From NCBI RefSeq assembly GCF_030440575.1, contig NZ_CP047189.1, positions 1,426,001-1,490,000 on the forward strand: a stretch of DNA of 64,000 nt, read 5' to 3'. A program made the position numbers and the translations under genes. This document shows positions 32,586 to 42,584 of this stretch, piece after piece. Below the pieces are notes generated by a model. The model searched no databases. It had not been told where the DNA came from and worked only from the letters and a program-made list of their open reading frames with translations. Source of the stretch: Corynebacterium ciconiae DSM 44920. Lineage in GTDB: Bacteria > Actinomycetota > Actinomycetes > Mycobacteriales > Mycobacteriaceae. How positions within the stretch are numbered: the stretch's first letter is position 1; the number at the start of each line of letters is the position of its first letter.

Positions 32586-33188
32586 ATGCCGTCTCTGCTC
32601 GTGATCTCCGCTGGGCTATCGTCGCCTTCCTCTACCTTGGGTTTGGCGCGCCGCATTGGCGCCGCCACCGAACACGCCCTCGCACAGCAGGGCCATAGGC
32701 TTGAGCTCTCCGAACTAGAGGTGCGCACCCTGGCTTTCGATTTGGCGTCCTATATGACAGAGGGTTTCCAGCTCAGCCCCGCGCTTCACGACGCTCACCG
32801 CCGCGTCGAACAGGCCGATGGGCTGATCATCGCCACCCCGATTTTCACTGCCAGCTTCTCTGGGCTGTTGAAGATGTTCGTGGACTCCCTGCCACGCACT
32901 GCTGTGGCTGGCACCCCCACCACTCTTGCCGCCACTGCGGGCAGTCCTCGACATCTGCTCGCCGTGGACTATGCCCTGCGCCCGCTCATTACTCATTTAA
33001 AGGCCAGTGTGTTGCCCACGGCGGTGTTTCAATCGACCGATAGCGAGGATTCCGCTGAGTTTGTCGAACGCATCCAGCGTGCCGCCGCGGAGCTTGCAGG
33101 AGCCCTTGCTACCGTCCCCTCTCCCGCTGAACGCACCGCTGATCTCGGCTCAAAACGCTGCGACACACAGCCACGAACTAGCGTCTGA
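32586..33188 (+). CDS. NADPH-dependent FMN reductase-family protein
   Basis: 200 residues, flavodoxin-like. It starts LLVISAGLSSPSSTLGLARRI, the phosphate loop for FMN; then ADGLIIATPIFTASFSGLLKMFVDSLPR around residue 78 is characteristic of the NAD(P)H-dependent FMN reductase family. Possibly supplies reduced flavin; the partner is unknown. No good ribosome-binding site: TACCCT lies 8 nt before the ATG, so a leaderless mRNA is possible. It ends 124 bp before sdaA. Confidence 0.8.
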   Translation: MPSLLVISAGLSSPSSTLGLARRIGAATEHALAQQGHRLELSELEVRTLAFDLASYMTEGFQLSPALHDAHRRVEQADGLIIATPIFTASFSGLLKMFVDSLPRTAVAGTPTTLAATAGSPRHLLAVDYALRPLITHLKASVLPTAVFQSTDSEDSAEFVERIQRAAAELAGALATVPSPAERTADLGSKRCDTQPRTSV

Positions 33189-33299
33189 CATACCAGATAC
33201 CCACCCCCGCCCCTAAGTGCCTTTTGCCTGATCAGATACCATTCTCGCATACCAGACCAGAGGGTAGTTTCAGGCGCGTTTATGTGATGTAGCCCGCAA

Positions 33300-33312
33300 T
33301 AGACTAGGCACT
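33300..33312 (+). promoter_or_regulatory. Likely -10 of a leaderless sdaA transcript
   Basis: TAGACT (33300-33305) ends exactly 7 nt before the ATG of sdaA, and no ribosome-binding site is present. The -35 region is weak (GTTTAT). A leaderless mRNA starting at the ATG is inferred. Confidence 0.45.
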
Positions 33313-34707
33313 ATGACTATTTCAGCGGTTGATCTTTTTAGCATCGGCATCGGCCCGTCATCCTCCCACACCGTCGGCCCGATGCGCGCTGCCTTGCAGT
33401 ATGTTCAGCAGCATCAGCCCCAGGCCGTGGACATCACCCTCCACGGCTCCCTTGCCGCCACCGGCCACGGCCACGGCACCGACCGCGCCACGCTGCTCGG
33501 ACTGATGGGCTACGAGCCGGATACCGTCCCCGACGAAGTGGAGCCCGCCCCCGGTGCAGACGTGCCAACCACCGGCACCATCACCTCCATCCATGGCCCG
33601 ATGGACTATCGCATCGTCTTCGATAACGCGCCCTTGCCGCAGCACCCCAATGGCATGACCTTCCAGCAGCTCGACGAGCACGGCGAGCCGCTCGGCGCAC
33701 CGCAGCGCTACTTCTCCGTCGGCGGCGGCTTCATTCTCCGCGAAGACGAGATGGAAGAGATCTCCACCCTTCCCGCCGGTGCCGCCACTGCCGGCCGCGA
33801 GGGAGATCAGCCCTACCCCTTCACCACCGGCAACCAGCTGCTAGAGCAGTGCGCCACCCACGACATGTCGGTCGCGTCCGTGATGCTGGCCAACGAAGCT
33901 CAGCTTCACAAGGAACGCGGCGGTGCCGACTATGTGCTCGGCCACCTGGATCGGGTGTGGCACACCATGAGCGAATGCGTGAAACGCGGTGTCACCGCCA
34001 CCGGTGAGTTGCCCGGAGGGCTACGGGTGCGCCGCCGCGCCGCCGCCATGCTCGATCGGATCGTGGCAGAGAAGAAAAACGATGATGGCGACGCCCTGAG
34101 AGCTATGGAGTGGGTGAACCTCTACGCCCTCGCGGTGAATGAGGAAAACGCTGCCGGTGGGCGCGTGGTCACTGCCCCCACCAACGGCGCGGCCGGCATC
34201 ATCCCCGCGGTGATGCACTACGCACGAGACTTCCGCGTGGATTTCACCCAGGACACCGCCCGTGAGTTCCTGCTGGCCGCGGCGGCAATCGGGCTGATCA
34301 TCAAAGAAAACGCCTCCATCTCGGGCGCCGAGGTGGGCTGCCAAGGCGAGGTGGGCTCTGCCTCCTCCATGGCGGCAGCCGGGCTTGCGCAGATCATGGG
34401 CGGATCTGCGGCCCAAGTAGAAAATGCCGCAGAGATCGCCCTCGAGCACAACCTCGGGCTCACCTGCGACCCCATCGGCGGTTTGGTCCAGATCCCCTGC
34501 ATCGAGCGCAACGCCATCGGTGCGGTGAAGTCCATCAACGCAGCGCGTCTCGCCTGCTTTGGCGACGGCCAGCACTGGGTATCCCTCGACGATGCAGTCA
34601 AGACGATGAGCGATACCGGCAAGGACATGCTCTCGAAGTATAAGGAGACCTCCATGGGAGGCCTCGCCGTCAATATCGGCCTGAAGGTCAACCGAGTCGA
34701 GTGCTAA
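33313..34707 (+). CDS. sdaA: L-serine ammonia-lyase, iron-sulfur type
   Basis: 464 residues, single-chain form with the beta (ASB/ACT-like) part first and the alpha part second. Deaminates L-serine to pyruvate with an oxygen-sensitive 4Fe-4S cluster. Family start [22 protein letters not shown]; cluster Cys ligands in [40 protein letters not shown] near residue 295. No nearby regulator. A strong hairpin follows the gene. Confidence 0.96.
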   Translation: MTISAVDLFSIGIGPSSSHTVGPMRAALQYVQQHQPQAVDITLHGSLAATGHGHGTDRATLLGLMGYEPDTVPDEVEPAPGADVPTTGTITSIHGPMDYRIVFDNAPLPQHPNGMTFQQLDEHGEPLGAPQRYFSVGGGFILREDEMEEISTLPAGAATAGREGDQPYPFTTGNQLLEQCATHDMSVASVMLANEAQLHKERGGADYVLGHLDRVWHTMSECVKRGVTATGELPGGLRVRRRAAAMLDRIVAEKKNDDGDALRAMEWVNLYALAVNEENAAGGRVVTAPTNGAAGIIPAVMHYARDFRVDFTQDTAREFLLAAAAIGLIIKENASISGAEVGCQGEVGSASSMAAAGLAQIMGGSAAQVENAAEIALEHNLGLTCDPIGGLVQIPCIERNAIGAVKSINAARLACFGDGQHWVSLDDAVKTMSDTGKDMLSKYKETSMGGLAVNIGLKVNRVEC

Positions 34708-34746
34708 GCCCGCCACGCTAGGCCTACAGCACCGAGCGCACAACAC

Positions 34747-34777
34747 ACGGCGCTGCCCCGTGATGGGGCAGCGCCGT
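34747..34777. terminator. Bidirectional terminator between sdaA and hisS
   Basis: A 13-bp perfect stem, ACGGCGCTGCCCC with GGGGCAGCGCCGT and loop GTGAT, lies between the convergent genes. The flanks are T-containing (TTGG on plus, TGTGTTGTG on minus) without a long T run. Confidence 0.75.
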
Positions 34778-34794
34778 TGGCTGAGAGGAATGAG

Positions 34795-36075
34795 TTAGGG
34801 GCGCAGGGCCTGGCGCAGGTGCTCGACCAAGGCACCGGTGGAAATCTCCTGCTGCTCGTGGCTGCGGAGATCCTTCACGGCCACCACATCGTTGTCCAGC
34901 TCACGATCGCCGATCACCAAGGCGAAAGAAGCTCCGGCGCGATCGGCACCCTTCATAGCTCCCTTCAGACCACGATCACCATAGGACATGTCCGCCGAGA
35001 TACCCGCCACGCGCAGCTCATTAACCAGCCCCGCGAGACGACGCTTAGCATCTGCACCCATGCCGACACCAAAAACATCCACGCGCGCGCCGGTGGTCAG
35101 GCTCACGCCTTCTGCCTGCATGGCCAGCAAGGCGCGATCCACGCCCAGGCCGTAGCCAATACCGGAAAGATCCTGCCCGCCGAGCTGCTTCATTAGCCCG
35201 TCATAACGGCCGCCGCCACCGATACCCGACTGGGCGCCCAGGCCATCGTGTACGAACTCGAAGCAGGTCTTGGTGTAGTAATCCAAACCGCGTACCAAGC
35301 GGGGGTTGATCTGGTAGGACACACCCATATCATCCAAGAGACCGGTGACAGTTTCGAAGTGCTCCCGGCACTCGGGCGAGAGATAATCCAGCATCAACGG
35401 CGCATCCGCGGTCATCTCCTTGACCTCTTCGCGCTTATCGTCCAGCACGCGCAGCGGGTTGAGCTCAGCGCGCTGACGAGTGGCCTCATCCAGCGGCAGG
35501 GCAAAGAGGAACTCCTGCAGCTTCTGCCGATAGGCGCCACGGCAGGTGGCATCACCCAAGGAGGTGATCTCAAGCCGGTAGCCGCTGAGCCCGAGGGCAC
35601 GGAAGGATCGATCTGCCAAGGCCACTACCTCGGCGTCGAGGGCAGGATCATCCACCCCGATGGCCTCCACACCCACCTGCTGCAGCTGGCGATAGCGCCC
35701 AGCCTGGGGGCGCTCATAGCGGAAAAAGGGACCCGCGTAAGCAAGCTTCACGGGCAGCTGGCCGCGATCGAGGTTGTGCTCGATCACCGAGCGCATCACC
35801 CCAGCGGTGCCTTCCGGGCGCAGCGTGACAGAACGACCACCGCGATCTGGGAAGGTGTACATCTCCTTGCTCACCACATCCGTGGACTCTCCCACGCCGC
35901 GAGCGAACAGGCCGGTGTCTTCAAAAATCGGCAACTCAATGTGCTCATAGCCCGCCCGATGCGCCTCGGCGACCAAGGTGTTTTGCACAGCCTTAAATTC
36001 AGCGGAGTGGGCCGGAACATAATCCGGCACGCCCTTGGGGGCGGAAAATGCCTTGAGTTTCTTCGATTCAGTCAC
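34795..36075 (-). CDS. hisS: Histidine-tRNA ligase
   Basis: 426 residues, class II. Motif 2 region [19 protein letters not shown], histidine-binding [15 protein letters not shown] and [15 protein letters not shown], motif 3 [15 protein letters not shown], then the C-terminal anticodon-binding domain. GTG start at 36075. TACACT (plus-strand AGTGTA at 36083-36088) ends 7 nt before it with no ribosome-binding site, so a leaderless mRNA initiated inside the end of the upstream MBL gene is plausible. The MBL stop is 15 bp away. Confidence 0.96.
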   Translation of the reverse strand: MTESKKLKAFSAPKGVPDYVPAHSAEFKAVQNTLVAEAHRAGYEHIELPIFEDTGLFARGVGESTDVVSKEMYTFPDRGGRSVTLRPEGTAGVMRSVIEHNLDRGQLPVKLAYAGPFFRYERPQAGRYRQLQQVGVEAIGVDDPALDAEVVALADRSFRALGLSGYRLEITSLGDATCRGAYRQKLQEFLFALPLDEATRQRAELNPLRVLDDKREEVKEMTADAPLMLDYLSPECREHFETVTGLLDDMGVSYQINPRLVRGLDYYTKTCFEFVHDGLGAQSGIGGGGRYDGLMKQLGGQDLSGIGYGLGVDRALLAMQAEGVSLTTGARVDVFGVGMGADAKRRLAGLVNELRVAGISADMSYGDRGLKGAMKGADRAGASFALVIGDRELDNDVVAVKDLRSHEQQEISTGALVEHLRQALRP

Positions 36076-36090
36076 GGATGACAGTGTATA

Positions 36091-36729
36091 TCAGGCCAAG
36101 AATGGATTGGACTTCAACTCCGCGGCCATCGTGGTCTCCGGCCCGTGGCCGGGAAGCACGTGCAGCTCAGCCTTGAGCTTGGCGACCACGGTGGCCAAGC
36201 TGTTTTTCATAGCGGCCGTGTCCGAACCTGGCAGGTCAGTGCGCCCGATCGAGCCAGCAAAGAGTACGTCTCCGGAGAAGCACACCTTCTCGCCGACGAA
36301 CAGAACCGAGCCCGGCGAGTGCCCAGGCGCGTGGCGCACTGTGAAGTTGGCGCCACAGATAGTGATCTCCTCGGCGTCGTGAAGATACTCCAGCGAGTCC
36401 GGATAGGGCATGGAGGTGGCGTCGAAAAGCTCGCGGGCCTGCTCAGACACCCCCGATCCGTCTTTGAGCATGCCAGCATCAGCGGGATGAATGTAGACCG
36501 TGCAGCCCAGCTGGTTGGCCACGGCGGCGGCGTCGCGGGTGTGATCAATATGGCCATGGGTGAGCAGCACCTGCTCAAGGGTGAGGCCCGTGTCCTTGAG
36601 GTGTTGGGTGATCGCGGGGGCAGCGCCGAGACCCGGATCGATCACGGTGGCGCGCTCGCCATCGGAGACGATATAGCAGTTGGTCTGGAAGGGGCCGGTG
36701 ACCATCATCGCAAGATTCATGCCCACCAT
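36091..36729 (-). CDS. MBL-fold metallo-hydrolase (glyoxalase II-like)
   Basis: 212 residues. Metallo-beta-lactamase fold with LLTHGHIDHTRDAAAVA (HxHxDH) near residue 58, HAPGHSPGS, the Asp in CFSGDVLFAGSIGRTDLPG and HVLPGHGPETT near the end, giving the full binuclear site. The family hydrolyses thioesters such as S-lactoylglutathione, but the true substrate here is unknown. The position between hisS and rel is common in actinobacteria. The start is uncertain: ATG 36729 or ATG 36720. One copy of the dispersed motif lies in the coding sequence. Confidence 0.85.
   Translation of the reverse strand: MVGMNLAMMVTGPFQTNCYIVSDGERATVIDPGLGAAPAITQHLKDTGLTLEQVLLTHGHIDHTRDAAAVANQLGCTVYIHPADAGMLKDGSGVSEQARELFDATSMPYPDSLEYLHDAEEITICGANFTVRHAPGHSPGSVLFVGEKVCFSGDVLFAGSIGRTDLPGSDTAAMKNSLATVVAKLKAELHVLPGHGPETTMAAELKSNPFLA
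36412..36430 (-). repeat. Dispersed motif copy 7, inside the MBL gene
   Basis: GGAGGTGGCGTCGAAAAGC on the plus strand, core at 36419-36430. In the gene's frame it encodes LFDATS, so it may be coincidental, yet it matches 7 bases beyond the core. Confidence 0.5.
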
Positions 36730-36829
36730 CTTAGGTTGCTGGCGGTACCACGCGGGCGTGGCGATACTCTAAACTGTCTTCAGTTAGCACGGAATCTATA
36801 AGCACATGAGGCTAGGTGAGCACCCAATA

Positions 36830-37684
36830 ATGGAGAGCAATAAGAAGCGTCGCGAGGAGTCGATGCGCGCCCTCGAGCGTGAGATCAAGTCCCGCGACCG
36901 GAAAGAAAAGACCCAGCCGTTCGGCGTGGCGCTCGCCTCGCTGGCGGTGATCGGTCTGGCTACCGCCGGTATCTACTGGGCTTCGACGCACGAAAGCGAC
37001 GACCAGGTGGAGGCCTCCGAGGAGACCAGCACCTCCGAGGCAGTGGATCAGGACATCACTCCTCTCGCCACCCAGCGCACCACCCCGCTGGATGAGACGG
37101 TCACCTGCTCCTACGAAGATTCTGGGCGCGAAGCAAGCCGCGAGGTTTCCCTACCGAATCAAGACGATGTGCCCGCCCGCGGCACCGTGACCGTCACCCT
37201 CGACACCAGCCAAGGCCCGATCGGTATGCAGCTGGATCGTTCCGTGTCGCCGTGCACCGTCAATGCCGTGGAGCACTTGGCCAAGGAGGGCTTCTACGAC
37301 GACACGATCTGCCACCGCATCACCACCTCTGGCATTCACGTGCTGCAATGCGGTGACCCCAGCGGCGAAGGCTCCGGTGGGCCGGGCTTCCAGTTCGCCA
37401 ACGAGTTCCCCACCGACGAGGCCTCCGAGGAGGCCAAGCAGCAGCCGGTGAACTACCAGCGCGGCACCATCGCCATGGCAAACAGCGGCCCGGACACCAA
37501 CGGCTCGCAGTTCTTCCTCAACTACGATGATTCCCCGCTGCCGCCGATGTACACCTACTTCGGCACCATCGACGAGGCTGGGCTGAAGACCCTGGATTCC
37601 ATCGCCGAGAAGGGCGCCGCCGACGGCGCATCCGATGGCGCCCCGGCTGAAGAGGTCAAGATCTCCAAGGCCACGGTGAGCTAG
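36830..37684 (+). CDS. Membrane-anchored cyclophilin-type peptidyl-prolyl isomerase
   Basis: 284 residues. Basic, charged N-terminus (KKRREESMRALEREIKSRDRK), one transmembrane helix (GVALASLAVIGLATAGIYWAS), an acidic linker, then an extracellular cyclophilin domain from about residue 110: VTLDTSQGPIGMQLDR, ATVNA-like CTVNAVEHLAKEGFYDD, GSGGPGFQFANEF, and ANSGPDTNGSQFFLNY. The usual catalytic Arg context is altered (CHRITTSGIHVLQCGDP keeps HR). Likely helps fold secreted proteins. ATG 36830 with GGTGAG 9 nt before is preferred; ATG 36806 is possible. Confidence 0.88.
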   Translation: MESNKKRREESMRALEREIKSRDRKEKTQPFGVALASLAVIGLATAGIYWASTHESDDQVEASEETSTSEAVDQDITPLATQRTTPLDETVTCSYEDSGREASREVSLPNQDDVPARGTVTVTLDTSQGPIGMQLDRSVSPCTVNAVEHLAKEGFYDDTICHRITTSGIHVLQCGDPSGEGSGGPGFQFANEFPTDEASEEAKQQPVNYQRGTIAMANSGPDTNGSQFFLNYDDSPLPPMYTYFGTIDEAGLKTLDSIAEKGAADGASDGAPAEEVKISKATVS

Positions 37685-37720
37685 GGCCCTGATCGCGCCC
37701 CGCCTTTCGGCCAGATGACG

Positions 37721-37784
37721 AACGGCCCACAAGAGCCTTCCCCTGAATCACACGGGGTTAAGGCCTGTGGGCCGTTGTTCTTGT
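37721..37784 (+). terminator. Terminator after the PPIase gene
   Basis: AACGGCCCACA (37721-37731) pairs with TGTGGGCCGTT (37766-37776). An inner GCCTT-CCCC/GGGG-AAGGC stem sits between, and GTTCTTGT follows. Convergent with rel, so it may act both ways. Confidence 0.7.
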
Positions 37785-37871
37785 GGGCGCTGGATGGCCA
37801 CGACCGCCACCCGGCATGTCCACCGCCTAGTGCAGCCGTAGCCGCCAGATTCAGCGAGCCACCTGGCGCAG

Positions 37872-40157
37872 CTAGCCGCCGGAGGTCACACGGTAGACAT
37901 CGAAGACGCCTTCGATGTTGCGCAGGTGGTTCATCAGCGATCCCAGCTGCTTGGAGTCCGACACCTGGAAGGTAAAACGCAGCATGGCCACGTGGTCATC
38001 GGCCACGCGGGTGTTCATCGCCGTCACTGTCACCTTCTGCTCCGCGATCACGCGGGTGACCTCCAAGAGCAGACCGTTGCGGTCGAGGGCCTCGACTTGC
38101 AGCGTGGCGGCGAAGACCGTGCCGGTGGATTCCGAGGCCCATGACACCTGGATGAGGCGCTCGGGCTCGTCCTTGAGCTTCTCCGCGTTGGTACAGTCCG
38201 CCCGGTGCACGCTCACTCCGCCACCGCGGGTGACGAAACCGAAGATGGCATCGCCTGGCACTGGGGTGCAGCACTTAGCCAGCTTCGCCATCACATCGGG
38301 GCTGCCCTCAACGAGAATGCCGGTGGAGGAATCCTTGCTCGCGCGGTTCTTAGAATCCACCAGCTCGTGGAAGGGGGTGCGCGCCGCTAGGGCGTCCTCG
38401 GCGTCATCGGCGTCGCCGAAGGCCGCCATGAGCCTATTGGTTACGTGCCGCGCCGAGACCGAGCCATTGCCGATGGCCGCATAGAGCGCGTCTACGTCTT
38501 GATAGTGCAGCTCCTCTGCCACAGCACGCATAGACTGCGAGGTGATCAAGCGGTGTAATGGCAGCCCACCTCGCTGCACCTCGGTGGCGAGGGCATCGCG
38601 GCCTAGCTCCACGTGCTCCTCGCGGCGCTCCTTCGCAAACCATTGCCTGATCTTGGCCTTGGCTCGCGGAGAAGCGACAAACTTCTCCCAGTCCTGGCTC
38701 GGACCGGCCGTTTGATCCTTAGAGGTAAACACCTCCACTCGGTCGCCGGAATTGAGCTTGGTTTCCAGCGCCACGAGCTTGCCGTTGATTTTGGCACCGA
38801 TGCAGCGATGCCCAACCTCGGTGTGGACCGCATAGGCGAAGTCCACGGGTGTGGCCCCCAGCGGCAGGTTCACCACATCGCCCTTGGGGGTGAACACAAA
38901 GATCTGTGTGCTTGTCAGGTCATAGCGCAGCGAGTCGAGGAACTCATTCGGATCGGCGGCTTCTTTTTGCCAATCCAGCAGCTGGCGCATCCACGCCATC
39001 TGGTCCAAGTCAGCCTTATCGCCTTTGTGCGAGCCCTTGGTTTCCTTGTAGCGCCAGTGTGCCGCGATTCCGAACTCGGCGTTGTAGTGCATCTCATGGG
39101 TGCGGACCTGCACCTCAAGGGGTTTCGCTCCTGGCCCCATCACGGTGGTGTGCAGCGACTGATACACCCCGAAACGCGGGGCGGAGATGTAGTCCTTGAA
39201 TCGGCCGGGCATGGCGGCGTAGAGCGAATGCACCGCACCGATCGCGGCGTAGCAGCTATTGACATCATCCACCAGCACCCTGATGCCGATGAGGTCGAAG
39301 ATCTCATCAAAGTCGCGGCCACGGACGATCATCTTCTGATAGATCGACCAGTAGTGCTTTGGCCGCCCCATCACCTCGGCGTGGATGTTGTTGTCCTTCA
39401 AGGTGGCGGTGAGCTCGTCGATGATCTGGGTAATGTAGCGATCCCGCGAGGGCGCGCGATCGGCCACCAGCCGAACGATCTCTTGATACTTCTTCGGATA
39501 AAGGATGGCGAAAGCCAGATCCTCAAGCTCCCACTTCACCGAGGCCATCCCGAGCCGGTGCGCCAAAGGCGCAATCACCTCGAGGGTTTCGCGGGCCTTC
39601 TTTGCCTGCTTCTCCGGCGGCAAAAAGCGCATGGTGCGCATGTTGTGCAGCCGGTCGGCCACCTTGATCACCAACACGCGCGGATCGTGGCTCATGGCCA
39701 CGATCATCTTGCGGATCGTCTCCGCCTCCGCGGCCGCCCCCAAAGCCACCTTGTCCAGTTTGGTCACCCCGTCGACAAGACGCGCTACTTCCTCACCAAA
39801 GTCGCGGGTGAGGTCTTCCAAGCTGTAGTCGGTGTCCTCCACCGTGTCGTGCAGGAGCGCCGCCAACAAGGTAGTGGTGTCCATGCCGATCTCGGCGGCA
39901 ATGGTGGCCACCGCCAGCGGGTGGGTGATGTAGGGATCACCCGACTTGCGGAAGACTCCCTCGTGCAAGCGCTCGGCAGTGGAATAGGCCCGCTCCAGCT
40001 GGGCCACATCAGCCTTCGGGTGGATCTCCCGGTGGATACTGATCAGCGGCTCAAGAACAGGGTTAGCCTTGACCCTGCTGCCGGTAAGGCTGCGGGCCAG
40101 CCTGGCAGACATGCTGCGGACACTGACTTGGCTGCGTCCAGGTTTGTTTTCCGGCAT
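37872..40157 (-). CDS. rel: Bifunctional (p)ppGpp synthetase/hydrolase Rel
   Basis: 761 residues, long RSH protein. HD hydrolase domain: [15 protein letters not shown] and [16 protein letters not shown] near residues 75-110, so hydrolase residues are intact. Synthetase domain: [20 protein letters not shown] and [15 protein letters not shown] near 260-320. TGS domain: [24 protein letters not shown]-terminal ACT domain ends [18 protein letters not shown] at 40157 is chosen over a long upstream extension through apt: TAGACT ends 7 nt before the ATG and no ribosome-binding site is present. apt lies 23 bp upstream. Confidence 0.96.
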   Translation of the reverse strand: MPENKPGRSQVSVRSMSARLARSLTGSRVKANPVLEPLISIHREIHPKADVAQLERAYSTAERLHEGVFRKSGDPYITHPLAVATIAAEIGMDTTTLLAALLHDTVEDTDYSLEDLTRDFGEEVARLVDGVTKLDKVALGAAAEAETIRKMIVAMSHDPRVLVIKVADRLHNMRTMRFLPPEKQAKKARETLEVIAPLAHRLGMASVKWELEDLAFAILYPKKYQEIVRLVADRAPSRDRYITQIIDELTATLKDNNIHAEVMGRPKHYWSIYQKMIVRGRDFDEIFDLIGIRVLVDDVNSCYAAIGAVHSLYAAMPGRFKDYISAPRFGVYQSLHTTVMGPGAKPLEVQVRTHEMHYNAEFGIAAHWRYKETKGSHKGDKADLDQMAWMRQLLDWQKEAADPNEFLDSLRYDLTSTQIFVFTPKGDVVNLPLGATPVDFAYAVHTEVGHRCIGAKINGKLVALETKLNSGDRVEVFTSKDQTAGPSQDWEKFVASPRAKAKIRQWFAKERREEHVELGRDALATEVQRGGLPLHRLITSQSMRAVAEELHYQDVDALYAAIGNGSVSARHVTNRLMAAFGDADDAEDALAARTPFHELVDSKNRASKDSSTGILVEGSPDVMAKLAKCCTPVPGDAIFGFVTRGGGVSVHRADCTNAEKLKDEPERLIQVSWASESTGTVFAATLQVEALDRNGLLLEVTRVIAEQKVTVTAMNTRVADDHVAMLRFTFQVSDSKQLGSLMNHLRNIEGVFDVYRVTSGG

Positions 40158-40170
40158 AACGATAAGTCTA
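40158..40170 (-). promoter_or_regulatory. Likely -10 of a leaderless rel transcript
   Basis: On the minus strand TAGACT (40170-40165) is followed by 7 nt and then the ATG of rel. There is no ribosome-binding sequence. The box falls in the apt-rel gap. Confidence 0.4.
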
Positions 40171-40180
40171 TTAGATGAAC

Positions 40181-40726
40181 CTAGGCGATATCCCCATTGT
40201 TGAGCACAACCAAGGGAAGATCCTCCAGCTTCTCCCGCCCGCCGAGGCCCTGAACCTCCAGTACGAGGGCATTGCCCACCACATTCGCACCGACCTGCTC
40301 CAGCAGGCTTCGCGCCGCGCACAGAGTGCCCCCGGTGGCGAGGACGTCGTCGACAAGCGCAATCTTGCGCCCTTCTAGATCTACGCCGCTGCCCGGCACC
40401 TCGAGCGCCGCCGAGCCGTATTCCAGCTCGTATTCGGCGCTAAAGACCGGCGGCGGCAATTTGCCCTTCTTGCGGATCGCGAGCACCCCGATCCCTAGCT
40501 TGTAGGCCACGGCTGAGCCGAGCAAGAAACCTCGGGCATCGAGACCGCCGATCATTTCCGCGCCCATGCGCTTGACGGCCTCGGCGAGCTCATCCACGAT
40601 CACCTTCAGCGCTTCGCCATCGGCAAGCACCGGGGTGAGATCTTCAAACACCACCCCTTCGGCGGGGAAATCGGGCACATAGCGGATGCGCTCAGCAAGG
40701 GCTTGGCGGGCGGTTGCGTACGACAT
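40181..40726 (-). CDS. apt: Adenine phosphoribosyltransferase
   Basis: 181 residues. Salvages adenine to AMP with PRPP. PRTase signature [19 protein letters not shown] near residue 125, flexible loop [20 protein letters not shown], and [16 protein letters not shown]. The frame is open for 34 codons upstream; ATG at 40726 gives the family start ([25 protein letters not shown] in parts). AGGAAGG is 14 nt away, so initiation is not ideal. Order secF-lipoprotein-apt-rel matches mycobacteria. Confidence 0.94.
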   Translation of the reverse strand: MSYATARQALAERIRYVPDFPAEGVVFEDLTPVLADGEALKVIVDELAEAVKRMGAEMIGGLDARGFLLGSAVAYKLGIGVLAIRKKGKLPPPVFSAEYELEYGSAALEVPGSGVDLEGRKIALVDDVLATGGTLCAARSLLEQVGANVVGNALVLEVQGLGGREKLEDLPLVVLNNGDIA

Positions 40727-40912
40727 GGCTGTTGGGGTGGCCTTCCTGTCAAAAGCTGGCACAAGCGAAACCTCGTGCAGCCGGCACCAAGGGTGCGCGG
40801 GGTGAATCAAGCATAAAGTTGGGCACAACCTCTACGAACCCGAAGCGGCCACAACAGTCAACCCGGACTCTCATGCACGAAGCGCATGGCGCCTCGAGGT
40901 ATCCGGTGCAGA

Positions 40913-42505
40913 TTATGAGACCTGCCAGCGCGACATGTTCCAGCCGATACCGGCTCGCGAGGTGTTAGGGATTACGTTACCCACCGACTTATCCACCACA
41001 AACGTGCGGGGTTGGGCAGCGAGCGGAATGGAGGGGATCTCGTCCCACAGCCGTTCCTCCGCATGACGCAAAAGCTGGCTATTATTCGCCGGAGCATTCA
41101 CCGAGGCGTACTCGGTGCGGGTGTCTACCGCTACCAAAATGGCGTCGGCTTTGCCCTCCACGTCGGCGGGACCGCCCCATTCATTGCTCGCGGTGCGCGG
41201 CAAATCCCCCAAGTCGTTGGTGATATCGGAAACATCCTCGATGGTGATGCCCGCCTCGGAACAGCTAGCAGCGATCGCCTCTACGATTGCTTTCTTCCGG
41301 GGATCCGGCGCTGTATAGCCGATGCGGATGGTCGCGCCCTCTAGCTCCTGCCGAGCTTTGCCAATATCGGTTCCGAGATTACGGTCGGATATATCGCGGG
41401 TGTTCTCGAACGTCGGGGCGATCGCCGGACTCAGCCTGGTGCCCACCGGTGGTACGTCCACGCCCGAGTATTCCGAGGACAGCCGAGCAATCTGGTGCTG
41501 ATCAACACAGGCGGCAAAACCACGGCGTTTCTCTGGGGTGGCCAACACGCCAGCATTCGCCAAGTTCAGCTGTTCTATCAGCTGCCCCACTTCGCGGGTG
41601 ACCTCATAAGGGTTGGAGGTGTCATTGCGATCCACCCAGTCGATCGAGGAGGCATTAACCATATCGGCGATCTCGAGCGAGTTTTCCTCGGCCTTGGCCA
41701 CCCGATCCACTCCCGAGGGATAGACCACGATCTTATCGAGCGAGGGGGCGTCTCCTGCGTAATGCGGGTTGGGCACCAGCACCACCGAGCCATCCTCAAG
41801 CACCTCAGAAATCTTCATGGGGCCTGAGGAGGCGTGCAGCTCGGGGCGGAAGTTTTTAAGCAAGAAGGTATCGTTCCAGGCTTGGCCGATCTTCTCCATC
41901 GCCGGCGCATCGCCCGAGTCCAAGGCCCGCCACATGTCCTCTTCGCTCATCTCGGCCGCGCGAGCAATGATGTGCGAGGGCAACACGGTGCCGGGACCAA
42001 ATAGCTGCCGCCAGCGAGAGCCAAACTTGTCCTTGAACTGCACGGTGAAGGTTGTGGAACCGTGCTCACACTTCACGTCGGCCACCTGCTGCATCAGCGG
42101 GTTATAGGCCTTGAAATAGGCCTCCTCGGTGGCGGCTTTGAAGGAGAGATAGAAATCATCGCAGGTCACCGGCTCCCCATCGGAGAAGGTGGCGCGCTTA
42201 TTGATGGTGTAGATGATCTGCACGCTCTCCCCGGGCAGCGCCTGCCCCTGAGCGAGATCCATATTCGGGATGGTCTGCCCCTGCGGGCCGTGCACGAACA
42301 CCGGCGGATACAGCCGCGAAGCTAGCTGCTCTGCGTTGGTACTCGCCCCGATCGTAGAGGCCGCATTGGTGGTCACCAGCGGGGTGTCCACGGCGTAGCC
42401 GAACACATCCTGCGGTGGCTGCTCATCCTCGGAGCAGCCCGCCAGCCCGAGAGCCCCCACGGCCAGCATCACGATCACACCCCGCAGGGTTGTTCGTGCA
42501 CTCAT
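40913..42505 (-). CDS. Solute-binding lipoprotein, family 5 (DppA/OppA-like), no permease
   Basis: 530 residues. Signal peptide with a lipobox (VGALGLAGCSEDE), so lipid-anchored to the outer face of the membrane. The body resembles family 5 extracellular solute-binding proteins: INKRATFSDGEPVTCDDFYLSF, KIVVYPSGVDRVAKAEENSLEIADM, and AEERLWDEIPSIPLAAQPR near the end. No ABC permease or ATPase is nearby. A homologous lipoprotein occupies the same place between secF and apt in mycobacteria. ATG 42505 with AAGGA 7 nt before is preferred to GTG 42520. Confidence 0.82.
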   Translation of the reverse strand: MSARTTLRGVIVMLAVGALGLAGCSEDEQPPQDVFGYAVDTPLVTTNAASTIGASTNAEQLASRLYPPVFVHGPQGQTIPNMDLAQGQALPGESVQIIYTINKRATFSDGEPVTCDDFYLSFKAATEEAYFKAYNPLMQQVADVKCEHGSTTFTVQFKDKFGSRWRQLFGPGTVLPSHIIARAAEMSEEDMWRALDSGDAPAMEKIGQAWNDTFLLKNFRPELHASSGPMKISEVLEDGSVVLVPNPHYAGDAPSLDKIVVYPSGVDRVAKAEENSLEIADMVNASSIDWVDRNDTSNPYEVTREVGQLIEQLNLANAGVLATPEKRRGFAACVDQHQIARLSSEYSGVDVPPVGTRLSPAIAPTFENTRDISDRNLGTDIGKARQELEGATIRIGYTAPDPRKKAIVEAIAASCSEAGITIEDVSDITNDLGDLPRTASNEWGGPADVEGKADAILVAVDTRTEYASVNAPANNSQLLRHAEERLWDEIPSIPLAAQPRTFVVDKSVGNVIPNTSRAGIGWNMSRWQVS

Positions 42506-42529
42506 CACGGTGTCCTTCACTTCTTGTGT

Positions 42530-42561
42530 GCTTATCGACGCCCACCCGCTGCCACAGCGGG
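42530..42561 (+). repeat. Dispersed motif copy 8 with adjacent hairpin
   Basis: Exact core GCTTATCGACGC at 42530-42541, followed by CCACC and then a perfect hairpin CCCGCTG-CCA-CAGCGGG at 42545-42561. It lies between secF and the lipoprotein gene. The hairpin has no U-tract and may only weaken read-through. Confidence 0.7.
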
Positions 42562-42584
42562 CCTCGGCGCCAGAGCTACACCAC

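Noticed and set aside
40158..40322. N-terminal extension of rel
   Set aside because: It lies on the apt coding region in another frame; the chosen ATG gives the family start.
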